From positions 13,605-77,604 of the forward strand of contig FR899626.1 of assembly GCA_000437435.1 (NCBI GenBank): a DNA stretch of 64,000 nucleotides, read 5' to 3'. The DNA is from Clostridium sp. CAG:768. Its GTDB lineage: Bacteria; Cyanobacteriota; Vampirovibrionia; Gastranaerophilales; Gastranaerophilaceae. Below, one piece after another: positions 42,354 to 51,138 of the stretch. A program made the translations under genes and the position numbers. The notes beneath the pieces are model-generated. The model was given only the letters and a program-made list of their open reading frames with translations, had not been told where the DNA came from and searched no databases. Every line of letters starts with the position of its first letter. Position 1 is the stretch's first letter.

Positions 42354-43192
42354 AGCTTACTCCGCAAGGATTTAGCAGGTATAGTCTTTCTGAGGAAGAA
42401 TCCTCGAAAGAATCCAGCCTATTATTAAAACTAAAAGCTGGATTGCTTCGACAAAAGTCTCGCAATGACAGATTTGGATTTACGTTAGCAGAAGTATTGA
42501 TAACTTTAGGAATAATAGGAGTTGTTGCAGCGATGACAATGCCATCTTTAATTTCAAAGTATAATGAAAAGGCTTGGTTGACTGCATTTAAACGCTCTTA
42601 TACTATTTTGAATCAAGCTTACCTAAGAGTTTATGAAGATATTGGAATATCTAAAAATTGGTGTGATAAAAAAAATGCAGAATGTTCTCAAGTTTATTTT
42701 AATTTGTTATCACCATATTTAAGTATTTCAGAAGTTTGGGGGTATAATCTCCCTCAGCATTTGAAAAGAATTAAATATCGAGATTTAGATGGATCTGCTT
42801 TTAGTTTATTTAGTAATTATTATTGGTTTGTCTTAAATGATGGGGCTTTTGTTGGAATATCATATGATTCAGAGTTTAATATGCCATTAATGTTAGTGGA
42901 TACAAATGGAAGTAAGAGACCTAATCAATTGGGAAAGGATTTGTTTTTTATAACTTTAAATAATCGAGATGATTCTCCTGTTCTTTCAGGGTATTCAAAA
43001 TGGTGGTTGTATGATGGTGTATTTTGTTCTACAACAAATGCTTCAGGTGCTTGGTATAAAGGTGGAGGTTGCTCTCTGTGGGTAATTGCTACAGGTAATA
43101 TGGATTATTTACATAGACAAATACCTTTAGAAGAATGGAAAAGGAATGTTCAAAAGTTATTAGTAAAATCGGGTTCTAATTCTTTAAATTAA
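42323..43192 (+). CDS. Prepilin-like protein D
   Basis: A 289-residue open frame counted from TTG 42323, which lies before and reads through the G tract; there is no ribosome binding site for it, so the real start is probably the leader ATG 42252 when the tract has 11 or 8 G. The peptidase site is G52/F53 in FGFTLAEVLITLGIIG, with Glu at mature position 5. No in-frame ATG or leaderless promoter lies between the tract and the mature start, so expression of this locus seems to depend most strictly on tract length. The mature domain has CDKKNAEC and the shared motif VDTNGSKRPNQLGKDLF. A strong terminator follows. Confidence 0.8.
   Translation: MYSCRGGGDLELTPQGFSRYSLSEEESSKESSLLLKLKAGLLRQKSRNDRFGFTLAEVLITLGIIGVVAAMTMPSLISKYNEKAWLTAFKRSYTILNQAYLRVYEDIGISKNWCDKKNAECSQVYFNLLSPYLSISEVWGYNLPQHLKRIKYRDLDGSAFSLFSNYYWFVLNDGAFVGISYDSEFNMPLMLVDTNGSKRPNQLGKDLFFITLNNRDDSPVLSGYSKWWLYDGVFCSTTNASGAWYKGGGCSLWVIATGNMDYLHRQIPLEEWKRNVQKLLVKSGSNSLN
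42386..42444 (+). repeat. Compound palindromic element inside the prepilin D leader
   Basis: Two adjacent inverted repeats: CTTTC-T-GAGGA, loop AGAA, TCCTCGAAAG (42386-42410, one bulge), and AATCCAGC (42411-42418) with GCTGGATT (42437-42444). The following GCTTCG ... CTCGCAATGACA resembles dispersed palindromic repeats I recall from other bacteria. It is in frame with the prepilin and adds about 30 residues to the leader relative to loci C and E. Confidence 0.6.
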
Positions 43193-43231
43193 AAAAAAGA
43201 GAACCCATTGTCTGTGGGTTCTCTTTTTTTT
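43193..43231. terminator. Bidirectional intrinsic terminator
   Basis: AAAAGAGAACCCA, loop TTGTCTG, TGGGTTCTCTTTT with eight T. It lies between prepilin D and the converging phosphohexomutase gene. Confidence 0.9.
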
Positions 43232-45494
43232 AGAATTTATATTCAGGAATTTCAAATGGTTCATTATTTGCATCTTTATCGACGAATTTCAAATAATATT
43301 CCATTGCTATATCTTTTGTTTTGTTGTACAAATCTTCTGATACATATTTTTTATGAAAGTTATTAAGATCTCCTGAATAATTCCCTAAAATATTTGCATA
43401 TGTTTCAATAACAGCTTTATTAGATCCACCGCCATAAGCTTTTGTTTTAGCATCAGTCCCTGATGGTCTTATTTCAATGTACTTATCAGAAAATTCCAAA
43501 TATGTCCCATCGCCAACAAATTTTATTGATTGTAAGTTATCAAAAAGAAGACTTTTTAGTGTGTTATTTAATACTTCTTTAACGTTATCAATAGTCATTT
43601 TACCTTCTTTTACAGCTATTGCCATTGATAGGTAGAATAAATCATTTTTAGTTCTTTTTGCTTCCCCTGCTATTTTGGCTTCTTTTAATTTATTAATATC
43701 AGGTTCAGATTCATTGTAGTATGCAATATCTACTCTTGTATCAAAACGACCGATAATATTGTTTTCTTCAAAGATTTCTGTTAGGTACTCAGATAATGAT
43801 ACTTGTTCTTTTTGAAGTTTAGAAATAAGGGCAGATGCTACAATAATTGCTTCTGTTGCACTTTTTTCTCTCATTGCGATAGCAAATCTTCCAGCTTTTG
43901 ATTTGATAAGTTCTTCTGTTCCCATAATCATTCCGCCAGATTCTTCTCCTCCGAATAGCAATCTAGGATTTACACCTAAATTAATTGAATTTCCTAAAAC
44001 ATCGTCAATGATAACTTCTTTATCTGGGGTATTTTTTAGTTTTAATTCAACTTTTTTCATAATATTTGCAATTTCTTTAAAGCCAACAGGAACATTTACG
44101 ACTTTAACTCCTTGTTTTTTAGCCCATTCATCCCAAGAAATAGCAGAAGCTGTAGTTTTAATCATGAATCTTGGGTGATTATTCCATAACCCTTGAGCTT
44201 TTAATTGTTTTGCCCAAAAATCCATTAACATTAAAAATGCTTGGTTTGCTGTAAAGATTGTAAGAATTATGTCTTCATTTAACTGAATATAGTCAATTCC
44301 GGCTTTTTCTAGTTCTGGAATTGTGCATGCGTATTCTGTTTGTGCAATTGTAAGTCTGTCATGGTCTGGATCTGTAATTAACACAGCTGTTCCCACTGGC
44401 ATTTTTGTTAGTTTTTCTTCATAGTGTAATGTCTCAATTACAGGGAAGAATTTTTCTCCATTTTGTCTTTTAGAAGTTACTGTTGCATCTACAGAATAGT
44501 CATAGAATGCTTTTTCTCCTTTTGGAGTATGGTCATATTTCCCAATTGAGTGGAAAAATGGATCTTCTTCTGTATTAAACCAAGTGAATTTGTCAGAAAT
44601 TTCAAGCTTTTTCAATACTCTGCTTAAGGTTCTGTATGCAGAACCGCCAACGTTTTCAATAACAATTTTATCTTTAATTTTTTTGATTAAATCTAAGTTG
44701 ATTTTTTGTGCAACACCTGATTTTAAGTATTCTACATATAAATCAACGCCGTCATCAATACTTGTAAGAACTTTTTCATCAATCAATGGATTATTTTTTG
44801 CTGCAATTTTTATTTCGTATGTTCCTTTTTTGTTTGTTTCGTCAAAAATTTCTTGGATTTTATTAACAAATTCCATTGATTCTTCAGGTAAATATTGACT
44901 TCCTTGACAATTTAAGTCTTTAGTCGCATTTTTTACAGAAATACCATGGCTTGATGTAATATATTCTCCGCCAAGTAAATCAAGTTTAAATGCTAAAAAA
45001 GAAGCAAGCCAAATAGGAATTGTTTTTCTATCTTTTGGTACAAGTGTTCTTATTCCATTTGCTGCTTGAATTCTTGCTATTGCATCAAGAAATAAGTCTG
45101 AATTATATCTTACTTCTCGCCCTGCTACTTTTACAATTTCTTTGCCTTTGTATTTTTCGTTAGCAACAAGAGCTTTAGCTAGAGTTGCAAGTACAATCCC
45201 AACTAAATTGATTGGAAATCTTGTATCTTGAGGATATAAAATATTTTGTGGACCTCTAATTCCAGCAGTTGAAACTTTAGCTTCTTTTGCATAATTTGCA
45301 AACCATTCTTCTAAATTTAAACCTTCTGGATTAGTTTTTTCGTTATAAGGTTTAAGATGTTCTTTTTTTAATGTAAAAGTAAATTCTCCTTCATTTGAAA
45401 AATCCATTAAATCAAGATTTTTAATGTATTCTGGAGTTTTATCATACACACTTTTGAATAATTCATTTTCTAATTCTATATTTGATGTTTTCAT
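43230..45494 (-). CDS. Alpha-D-phosphohexomutase (phosphoglucomutase/phosphomannomutase)
   Basis: A 754-residue protein, long for the family (450-580 usual). Seen in order: STAGIRGPQ (75-83), AGREVRYNSD, the phosphoserine loop as ITSSHGIS (179-186) where most members have TASHNP, the magnesium loop ITDPDHDRL, the sugar loop FGGEESGGM and the phosphate loop EIRPSGTDAKTK near the C-terminus. So all four loops are present with a variant first loop. The extra length comes from inserts between domains. The start ATG 45494 has AAGGAGAG eight bases upstream; the frame is open further back without a site. It would interconvert hexose-1- and -6-phosphates, for example for glycogen (glgA in this window). 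Confidence 0.83.
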   Translation of the reverse strand: MKTSNIELENELFKSVYDKTPEYIKNLDLMDFSNEGEFTFTLKKEHLKPYNEKTNPEGLNLEEWFANYAKEAKVSTAGIRGPQNILYPQDTRFPINLVGIVLATLAKALVANEKYKGKEIVKVAGREVRYNSDLFLDAIARIQAANGIRTLVPKDRKTIPIWLASFLAFKLDLLGGEYITSSHGISVKNATKDLNCQGSQYLPEESMEFVNKIQEIFDETNKKGTYEIKIAAKNNPLIDEKVLTSIDDGVDLYVEYLKSGVAQKINLDLIKKIKDKIVIENVGGSAYRTLSRVLKKLEISDKFTWFNTEEDPFFHSIGKYDHTPKGEKAFYDYSVDATVTSKRQNGEKFFPVIETLHYEEKLTKMPVGTAVLITDPDHDRLTIAQTEYACTIPELEKAGIDYIQLNEDIILTIFTANQAFLMLMDFWAKQLKAQGLWNNHPRFMIKTTASAISWDEWAKKQGVKVVNVPVGFKEIANIMKKVELKLKNTPDKEVIIDDVLGNSINLGVNPRLLFGGEESGGMIMGTEELIKSKAGRFAIAMREKSATEAIIVASALISKLQKEQVSLSEYLTEIFEENNIIGRFDTRVDIAYYNESEPDINKLKEAKIAGEAKRTKNDLFYLSMAIAVKEGKMTIDNVKEVLNNTLKSLLFDNLQSIKFVGDGTYLEFSDKYIEIRPSGTDAKTKAYGGGSNKAVIETYANILGNYSGDLNNFHKKYVSEDLYNKTKDIAMEYYLKFVDKDANNEPFEIPEYKF

Positions 45495-45655
45495 AAATTC
45501 TCTCTCCTTAAATGACTTTTTAGTAATTAATATATACAAAAAACTTGCATTATGCAATGAATTATCTTGTTTAGTTATTTTTAATACTTGTCTTATTATT
45601 TTATTAAAGGTATAATTGAAGAAAATGTCTATCATTTAGTAGAGGATATAAGATA

Positions 45656-46360
45656 ATGTTTTGGGATAAAGATAAAAATTATACAAAACGAACAGCAAAA
45701 GAATATAATATATGGCGAACAATATTTCAGTTTATAATCTGTAAAATATTTTACATGATTCGTTTGAAATTAGTTTATAGACTTGAAGTTTATGGACTTG
45801 AAAATGTTCCTAAGGATAATGAATATATTGTTTGTCCAAACCACTTGTCAACTCTTGATCCTCCAATGATTGCAGGAATTCTCCCAAGAAGAGTTTCTTT
45901 TATGGCTAAAAAAGAGTTATTTGATATCCCTTTTATTAGATGGTGGATTGATTGGCTTGGTACATTCGCTGTTAATAGAGAAAGTTTGGGACCTTCTACT
46001 ATTAAAACAGTTATGGAAATAAAAAAGAGTAAGTGGGTGTTTGGGATTTTCCCTCAAGGTACAAGAGGAGTTCCTGGAACTATCACTGGCGTAACTAAAG
46101 GTTTTGCAGGTCTTGCTAAAATTACGAAGTGCGCTGTTTTGCCAGTTGGTATTGTTGGTACTCAAGAAGCAAAACACATTCCATTTACAGGTAAAGTAAT
46201 AGTAAAAATCGGAAAACCTATTCCATATGATGATAATCCTGATGTTGTTGTTCAAAAATGGATAGATGCAATTCAGGAATTAACGGGGTTTAAATATATT
46301 CCACACGATGATAATGTTAATTTAGGAGTAAAGAATAGCGATGAAAGAAAGAAATTATAA
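45656..46360 (+). CDS. 1-acyl-sn-glycerol-3-phosphate acyltransferase (PlsC-like), copy 1
   Basis: A 234-residue PlsC-type acyltransferase. It has an N-terminal hydrophobic segment (TIFQFIICKIFYMI), the catalytic NHLSTLDPP (NHx4D), and the glycerol-phosphate motif FPQGTRGVPG, where most enzymes have FPEGTRS. A motif VLPVGIVGT follows. It would acylate lysophosphatidic acid at the inner membrane. It overlaps the second copy by 20 bases, so the pair is translated together. The GAGGATATAAG stretch is a moderate ribosome binding site. Confidence 0.87.
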   Translation: MFWDKDKNYTKRTAKEYNIWRTIFQFIICKIFYMIRLKLVYRLEVYGLENVPKDNEYIVCPNHLSTLDPPMIAGILPRRVSFMAKKELFDIPFIRWWIDWLGTFAVNRESLGPSTIKTVMEIKKSKWVFGIFPQGTRGVPGTITGVTKGFAGLAKITKCAVLPVGIVGTQEAKHIPFTGKVIVKIGKPIPYDDNPDVVVQKWIDAIQELTGFKYIPHDDNVNLGVKNSDERKKL

Positions 46361-47039
46361 TAGAAGATATCCTAAGGAATATAATATATTTAGAACTTTA
46401 TTTTATTATAGTTTTCTATATGTTGTAGTTATTCCTTTTATGAAAATATTTTATAACTATAAAATTACAGGGAGAGAAAATCTTCCAACAAAAGCTAAAA
46501 GTGGAAAATTTATATATACAGCAAACCACGTTTCTCATTTTGATCCACCAATGGTTACAATGGCTTGTAACAGACCAATTGCATATATGGCTAAAAAAGA
46601 ATTGTTTCAAAAGGGCGATAAGTTTGAATGGTTAGTTAAGCGTTTAGGTGCTTTTGCTGTTGATAGAACAAAACCTGAAATTGCGACTTTTAAAACGGTA
46701 AAAGATATTCTTTCTACAAGTTGGTCATTAGGAGTATTCCCTCAAGGTGGTATAAGACCTTATGGCTCAGAACTTGGGGATTTGAAAAAAGGTTTTGTAG
46801 TAATTGCTAAAAATGCAAAAGCTGATATCGTTCCTGTTGCAATTGGAGGATTTACAGGTTATCCAAAATTAAAGCCATTCACAAGAAGAGAAGTTCATTT
46901 GCATGTTGGTAAACCAATTTCTTATAAATTAAGTGAAGAAGAAATTATATATGAATGGTGCAAACAAATTTCTGAGCATGCGGATTATATAAATACTGCA
47001 CCAGTTCCAGCTTCATATAAAGATAAAGAGGCTGTGTAA
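46341..47039 (+). CDS. 1-acyl-sn-glycerol-3-phosphate acyltransferase (PlsC-like), copy 2
   Basis: A 232-residue paralogue of the gene it overlaps, with the same start (YPKEYNIFRTLF here, AKEYNIWRTIF there). It has NHVSHFDPPMV with the catalytic His and Asp, MAKKELFQ, and FPQGGIRPYG, which is further from the usual FPEGTRS because the TR pair is replaced. The pair probably arose by tandem duplication; the altered motif in copy 2 may change the acceptor. A large perfect palindrome, a terminator, follows 26 bases after the stop codon. Confidence 0.85.
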   Translation: MKERNYNRRYPKEYNIFRTLFYYSFLYVVVIPFMKIFYNYKITGRENLPTKAKSGKFIYTANHVSHFDPPMVTMACNRPIAYMAKKELFQKGDKFEWLVKRLGAFAVDRTKPEIATFKTVKDILSTSWSLGVFPQGGIRPYGSELGDLKKGFVVIAKNAKADIVPVAIGGFTGYPKLKPFTRREVHLHVGKPISYKLSEEEIIYEWCKQISEHADYINTAPVPASYKDKEAV

Positions 47040-47064
47040 GGTCAAGTTAATTTTAAACATAATA

Positions 47065-47098
47065 AAAATCTCTTGATTTAATTAAATCAAGAGATTTT
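47065..47098. terminator. Bidirectional terminator, perfect 34-base palindrome
   Basis: AAAATCTCTTGATTTAA and its exact complement with no loop bases left over, ending in a T run. It separates the PlsC pair from the converging HEAT gene. Confidence 0.85.
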
Positions 47099-47126
47099 TT
47101 ATATATAGAAGAAAGAAATTATTTGA

Positions 47127-48335
47127 TTAAGCTGCTTGAGCCGGAGCTTCTTGAGGTTTTAATTCCGGTTGAGGCTTTGCAGCTGTTTGTGTTTGCTCAG
47201 CAGCTGGTAATTGGTCTAATTTTGCTAGTGCTGCTATTGCTGCTTCCTGAACATTTTTATCTTGGTCGTTTTTAGCGATTGTGAATAAAGTTGTCAGGTC
47301 TTGTTTATATGCTGGTTGTTGAATATAGCTTAAAGCTTCGATTGCTGAAGTTCTAACCATTGGGTTAGGGTTGTTCTTTAATTGTTCAACAATTGTAACT
47401 GCTCCAGGTAATTCTGTTAAAGGAACTGTAGAGCCTGTTAGTTTAGCTACTTCATCTCCATATAGTTTTTGCATTATTGAAGATGTGAACATTGCATAGC
47501 TTTTATTTCTTTCAGATTGTTCCATTGGAGTGATTGTTGTTGCTAATTTTTTATCAGCATCTGAAAGTTGTTCACCTTTCATTAATTTTTGTCTTGCTGC
47601 GATTTGTTCAGCTGTAGGACCTGCTAATTTGCTTGAATCATTATTTACAATTGTATTTAATGCATTTACAATTTTTTCATCTAATAATTCAGTAGCTTTT
47701 TGAGGTTCATCTTTTACCATATTTGCTATTTCTTCCATTGCGTTTGCTTGAACTTCAAAATCAGGGTTTGTTAATTTTGCAATGAATGAGTTTAAATCAA
47801 CTTGAGGTGTCATTGGAACAGGTTGTTCAATTTCAACTTTAGGTGCTTCTGCAGGTTTTTGTTCTGCAACTTCTGCTGTTTTAGGAGCTTCTGCTGGTTG
47901 TGTTACAACTGGTGCAGGAGCATTATAGTTTTGTTGTTGTATTACTTGTTGAGGAACAACTTGTTGAGCTGCTGCTGGTTCAATTGTTTGAGGTTGAGGA
48001 GCAGGAGCTACTGTTTGAGCTTGTACAGGAGCTTGTGGTTGTTGTGCTACTGGACAAGGTGGGCAGGCAATTTGTTGTTGTGGAGGCATGTAATAAGGTT
48101 GAGCCTGTGTCTGCGGATAATCATATAATTGAGCTTGTGGGTATGTATAATATGGCATTGTAGGTGCTGCATATTGAGGAACATTCATTGCAACTTGGCC
48201 AACTCCCGGTGCGCTCACTGAAGGATTGTGTACGTCAATCTTTACTGCATTGTAATTAGGTGCAGGTAATGGTTGTGTCATGTACTGCATTTGGGGTTGC
48301 ATGTAAGGATTTACTAAATTTGGAGCTTGAATCAT
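47127..48335 (-). CDS. Pro/Gln-rich protein with C-terminal HEAT-like repeats
   Basis: A 402-residue protein. Residues 1-175 are a low-complexity Pro/Gln/Ala/Tyr region (PQAQLYDYPQTQAQPYY, PVAQQPQAPVQAQTVAPA), containing YNAVKIDVHNPSVSAPG near residue 30. The C-terminal half is helical with HEAT-like units, such as NPDFEVQANAMEEIANMVKD, NPMVRTSAIEALSYIQQ and DKNVQEAAIAALAKL, and it ends in another Pro/Ala/Gln tail. There is no signal peptide. HEAT repeats usually mediate protein-protein contacts. AAAGGAAG is a good ribosome binding site. Function unknown. Confidence 0.75.
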   Translation of the reverse strand: MIQAPNLVNPYMQPQMQYMTQPLPAPNYNAVKIDVHNPSVSAPGVGQVAMNVPQYAAPTMPYYTYPQAQLYDYPQTQAQPYYMPPQQQIACPPCPVAQQPQAPVQAQTVAPAPQPQTIEPAAAQQVVPQQVIQQQNYNAPAPVVTQPAEAPKTAEVAEQKPAEAPKVEIEQPVPMTPQVDLNSFIAKLTNPDFEVQANAMEEIANMVKDEPQKATELLDEKIVNALNTIVNNDSSKLAGPTAEQIAARQKLMKGEQLSDADKKLATTITPMEQSERNKSYAMFTSSIMQKLYGDEVAKLTGSTVPLTELPGAVTIVEQLKNNPNPMVRTSAIEALSYIQQPAYKQDLTTLFTIAKNDQDKNVQEAAIAALAKLDQLPAAEQTQTAAKPQPELKPQEAPAQAA

Positions 48336-48530
48336 TTAATTTCTTCCTTTCGATAAAATATCTTCTATATTTTTATTCTACTGTTTAAATATCCCTCAAG
48401 ATATAAAATTGCTAAAATTAGAAAATTTTTTAATAATTCTTAACAATGAGCGTTAAAAATTTACATTTCCCTTAATTTTATATTTATGCTATAATATTGA
48501 TGTAACACAGATGAGTGGGATGTATATTAT

Positions 48531-49505
48531 ATGATAATTGATAAAAATAATAGAAAATCTATTAGGTCTGTATTTGGTAAAACTTTAGCAGATTTAGGCA
48601 AATCTAATCCAAATATTGTTGTTTTGGATGCTGATTTGTCATGCTCAACACAAACTCAGGTATTTGCAAAAGAATTTCCTGAAAGGTTTTTTAATTGTGG
48701 AATTGCGGAACAAGATATGATTACAACTGCTGTTGGTTTAGCTTCTGTTGGGAAAATTCCTTTTGCTGCGAGTTTTGCAATGTTTGTTACAGGTAGAACT
48801 TATGACCAAATTAGAAATTCTGTTTGCTATCCCGAATTTAATGTAAAAATTGTAGGAACTCATGGCGGTGTTACTGTTGGAGAAGATGGTGCTAGTCATC
48901 AAGCTTTAGAAGATATCTCTTTAATGCGAGGGATACCTAACATGTCAGTTATAGTACCTGCAGATTGTAGAGAATGTGAGCAGGTTATCAAGTTTGCTGC
49001 TGAAAATTATGGACCTATGTATATTAGGATTCCTAGAACTAATGTTTGTGATATCTTTGACGAAAATTATGAATTTGATTTTTGCAAAGCCAGAGTTATA
49101 GAAGATGGTACAGATGTAACTATTATTACAAATGGTGAAACTTTAGCAGAAGTAATTGAAGCATGCGAGAATTTGAAAAAATCAGGTTATTCAGCTCAAA
49201 TTATCCATGTGCCAGTTGTAAAACCTCTTGATGGCGCTACTATTATTGAAAATGTTAAGAAAACAAGATTTGTGATGACTGTTGAAAATCACTCTATAAC
49301 AGGCGGTTTAGGTAGTGCAGTTTGTGAATTACTGGCTGAATATTATCCTTTGCCAGTTCATAGAATAGGTGTAAATGACAATTTTGGACAGAGTGGTAAA
49401 TGGGATTTTCTACTTGATTATTATGGTTTAAGTTCAGAAAAATTAACTATTACTATAAAAAAATATATTGATAAGTATAGACTTATACAATCTTCAAAAA
49501 TTTAA
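48531..49505 (+). CDS. Transketolase, C-terminal half (separate subunit)
   Basis: A 324-residue protein that covers only the pyrimidine-binding and C-terminal domains of transketolase. It has the catalytic glutamate in FNCGIAEQDMITTAVGLA, the GTHGGVTVGEDGASHQALEDI strand, IPNMSVIVPAD and the C-terminal TVENHSITGGLGSAV. Split transketolases of this kind pair with an N-terminal subunit of about 270-300 residues that is normally the gene just upstream; here the upstream gene is unrelated and on the other strand. TATAAT lies at 48490-48495, and a weak GAGTGG is the only ribosome binding site candidate. Confidence 0.87.
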   Translation: MIIDKNNRKSIRSVFGKTLADLGKSNPNIVVLDADLSCSTQTQVFAKEFPERFFNCGIAEQDMITTAVGLASVGKIPFAASFAMFVTGRTYDQIRNSVCYPEFNVKIVGTHGGVTVGEDGASHQALEDISLMRGIPNMSVIVPADCRECEQVIKFAAENYGPMYIRIPRTNVCDIFDENYEFDFCKARVIEDGTDVTIITNGETLAEVIEACENLKKSGYSAQIIHVPVVKPLDGATIIENVKKTRFVMTVENHSITGGLGSAVCELLAEYYPLPVHRIGVNDNFGQSGKWDFLLDYYGLSSEKLTITIKKYIDKYRLIQSSKI

Positions 49506-49555
49506 TTAAATCCATAGTATTATAATACATAGGATGAAACAGATAAGGAAAAATT

Positions 49556-50233
49556 ATGATTCAATTTAGATCAGTTACAAAAAAATATAAAAATGATCAT
49601 TATGCTTTGAAAAATATTAATTTAGATATTCTTTCAGGTGAATTCGTTTTTATTGTAGGAGCTTCTGGTGCTGGTAAATCAACATTGATGAAACTTTTAT
49701 ATAATGAAGAACGACCTACAAGTGGTACTGTAACTATTGGTGGTATAAATATTGCAAATCTTTCAAATGACAAAGTTCCAAATTTAAGAAGATGCATGGG
49801 GATTGTTTTTCAAGATTATAAGTTGCTGCAAAATATGAGTGTGTATGATAATGTAGCTTATGTTATCAGAACTTTAGGAATTAGTTCCAAAGAGATTAAT
49901 GCCCGTGTATCTGGAGCATTAAAAATTGTAGGTTTGTATGATAAAATGAATGCTCTTCCTTCAGAATTATCTGGTGGAGAACAACAAAGAGTAGGGATTG
50001 CTCGTGCAATTGTAAATGGACCTCCATTATTAATAGCAGATGAACCTACTGGAAATTTAGATCCTAAAAATTCAATGGAAATTATGCAAATTTTGGATCA
50101 AATTAATCAACGTGGAATTACGGTTATTGTATCTACCCATGACAATGCTATGGTAGATTATTTTAGAAAAAGAGTTATTACTCTAGATAAAGGTGAAATT
50201 GTAAGGGATATACAAGCAGGTACTTATGAATAG
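49556..50233 (+). CDS. ftsE: Cell division ATP-binding protein FtsE
   Basis: A 225-residue ABC ATPase. It has IQFRSVTKKYKNDHYALKNI, Walker A GASGAGKST (about 36-44), VFQDYKLLQNMSVYDNVAY, the signature ELSGGEQQRVGIARAIVN and Walker B LLIADEPTGNLDP, with STHD as H-loop. With FtsX it controls septal peptidoglycan hydrolases at the division site. AAGGAAAAA serves as ribosome binding site, and the gene overlaps ftsX by eight bases. The 50-base gap to the transketolase gene suggests its own promoter or read-through. Confidence 0.94.
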   Translation: MIQFRSVTKKYKNDHYALKNINLDILSGEFVFIVGASGAGKSTLMKLLYNEERPTSGTVTIGGINIANLSNDKVPNLRRCMGIVFQDYKLLQNMSVYDNVAYVIRTLGISSKEINARVSGALKIVGLYDKMNALPSELSGGEQQRVGIARAIVNGPPLLIADEPTGNLDPKNSMEIMQILDQINQRGITVIVSTHDNAMVDYFRKRVITLDKGEIVRDIQAGTYE

Positions 50234-51134
50234 TTCAAAAACTAAAATAAAAAAACAGGTAAAAAAGCATATTCCAAAAGATTGGTTGTGCGAGTTAAGA
50301 ATACTATATCGTTTAACAAAACAAACAATTCATGATGTTCATAGAACAGGTATTGTTAATTTAGTAATAATTACAACAATGGCAGCCATTTTAACGATAT
50401 TTGGTGCATTTTTTAGATCTGCTTTATCAATTTCATCTTTTGCTCATGAATTAGGTAATGTATTAGAAATTTCAGTATATTTGAAAGAAAATTCTGATGC
50501 TAATGTTGTAAAAAATAGAATAAAAGAGTTTCAGCATGTTGAAAATGTAACTATAATACCAAAGGCTTCTTCTTGGGCAAATTTAAAACGCGAAATGGAT
50601 TTGCCTGATATTGAAAATCCTTTACCTGATACTTTGCATGTAAAGGTTGATAAGCCTGAAAATATCGAAGAAGTATTCAAAAATGTTAAACAGCTTAAAT
50701 CTGTTGAAGATATGAGTTATGCTCAAGATTTGGCTAAAAAAATTGAGGCATTAAATAAAATTGTCAATATGATTACTGTATTTGTTGTAATTATAATGGG
50801 TATTTTAACTATAACTATTATTAATAATACAATTCAGTTAGTAATCCAATCAAGAAAAGAAGAAATTGAAATTATGAGATTAATGGGTGTATCTAATTGG
50901 TATATAAGATTTCCATTAATCATGCAAGGTGCATTTTATGGCTTTTCAGGAGCTGTGATTGCTTTGTTACCGTTAAATTGTGTTCAAAATGGATTAAATC
51001 ATATGCATCAATTCTTTATGGTGCCAACACCTTTGCATGCACAAAATTTTGTAATTGCAGTAATGTTTACTATGGCAATTTTGTTTGGTGCGGGTGGTAG
51101 TTTCCTTTGTATCAAAAAACATTTACAGGTTTAG
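50226..51134 (+). CDS. ftsX: Cell division protein FtsX
   Basis: A 302-residue permease-like protein with the FtsX layout: a cytoplasmic basic N-terminus, one membrane segment (about 40-62), an extracytoplasmic domain of about 110 residues (VLEISVYLKENSDANVV, EDMSYAQDLAKKIEALNKI at its end), then three membrane segments with the coupling region VIQSRKEEIEIMRLMGVSNWYI. The FtsE-FtsX overlap is the standard order. A degenerate receiver/GGDEF gene follows after four bases, so it is transcribed with the division genes. Confidence 0.94.
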   Translation: MNSSKTKIKKQVKKHIPKDWLCELRILYRLTKQTIHDVHRTGIVNLVIITTMAAILTIFGAFFRSALSISSFAHELGNVLEISVYLKENSDANVVKNRIKEFQHVENVTIIPKASSWANLKREMDLPDIENPLPDTLHVKVDKPENIEEVFKNVKQLKSVEDMSYAQDLAKKIEALNKIVNMITVFVVIIMGILTITIINNTIQLVIQSRKEEIEIMRLMGVSNWYIRFPLIMQGAFYGFSGAVIALLPLNCVQNGLNHMHQFFMVPTPLHAQNFVIAVMFTMAILFGAGGSFLCIKKHLQV

Positions 51135-51138
51135 TTAA

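Noticed and set aside
45495..45635. N-terminal extension of the phosphohexomutase to 45635
   Set aside because: The extra 47 residues have no family match or ribosome binding site, whereas AAGGAGAG lies just before ATG 45494.
47802..48163. Open frames on the plus strand opposite the Pro/Gln-rich protein
   Set aside because: They are antisense shadows of the repetitive CAA/CCA-rich coding region, with no ribosome binding site and implausible Leu/Cys/Arg composition.
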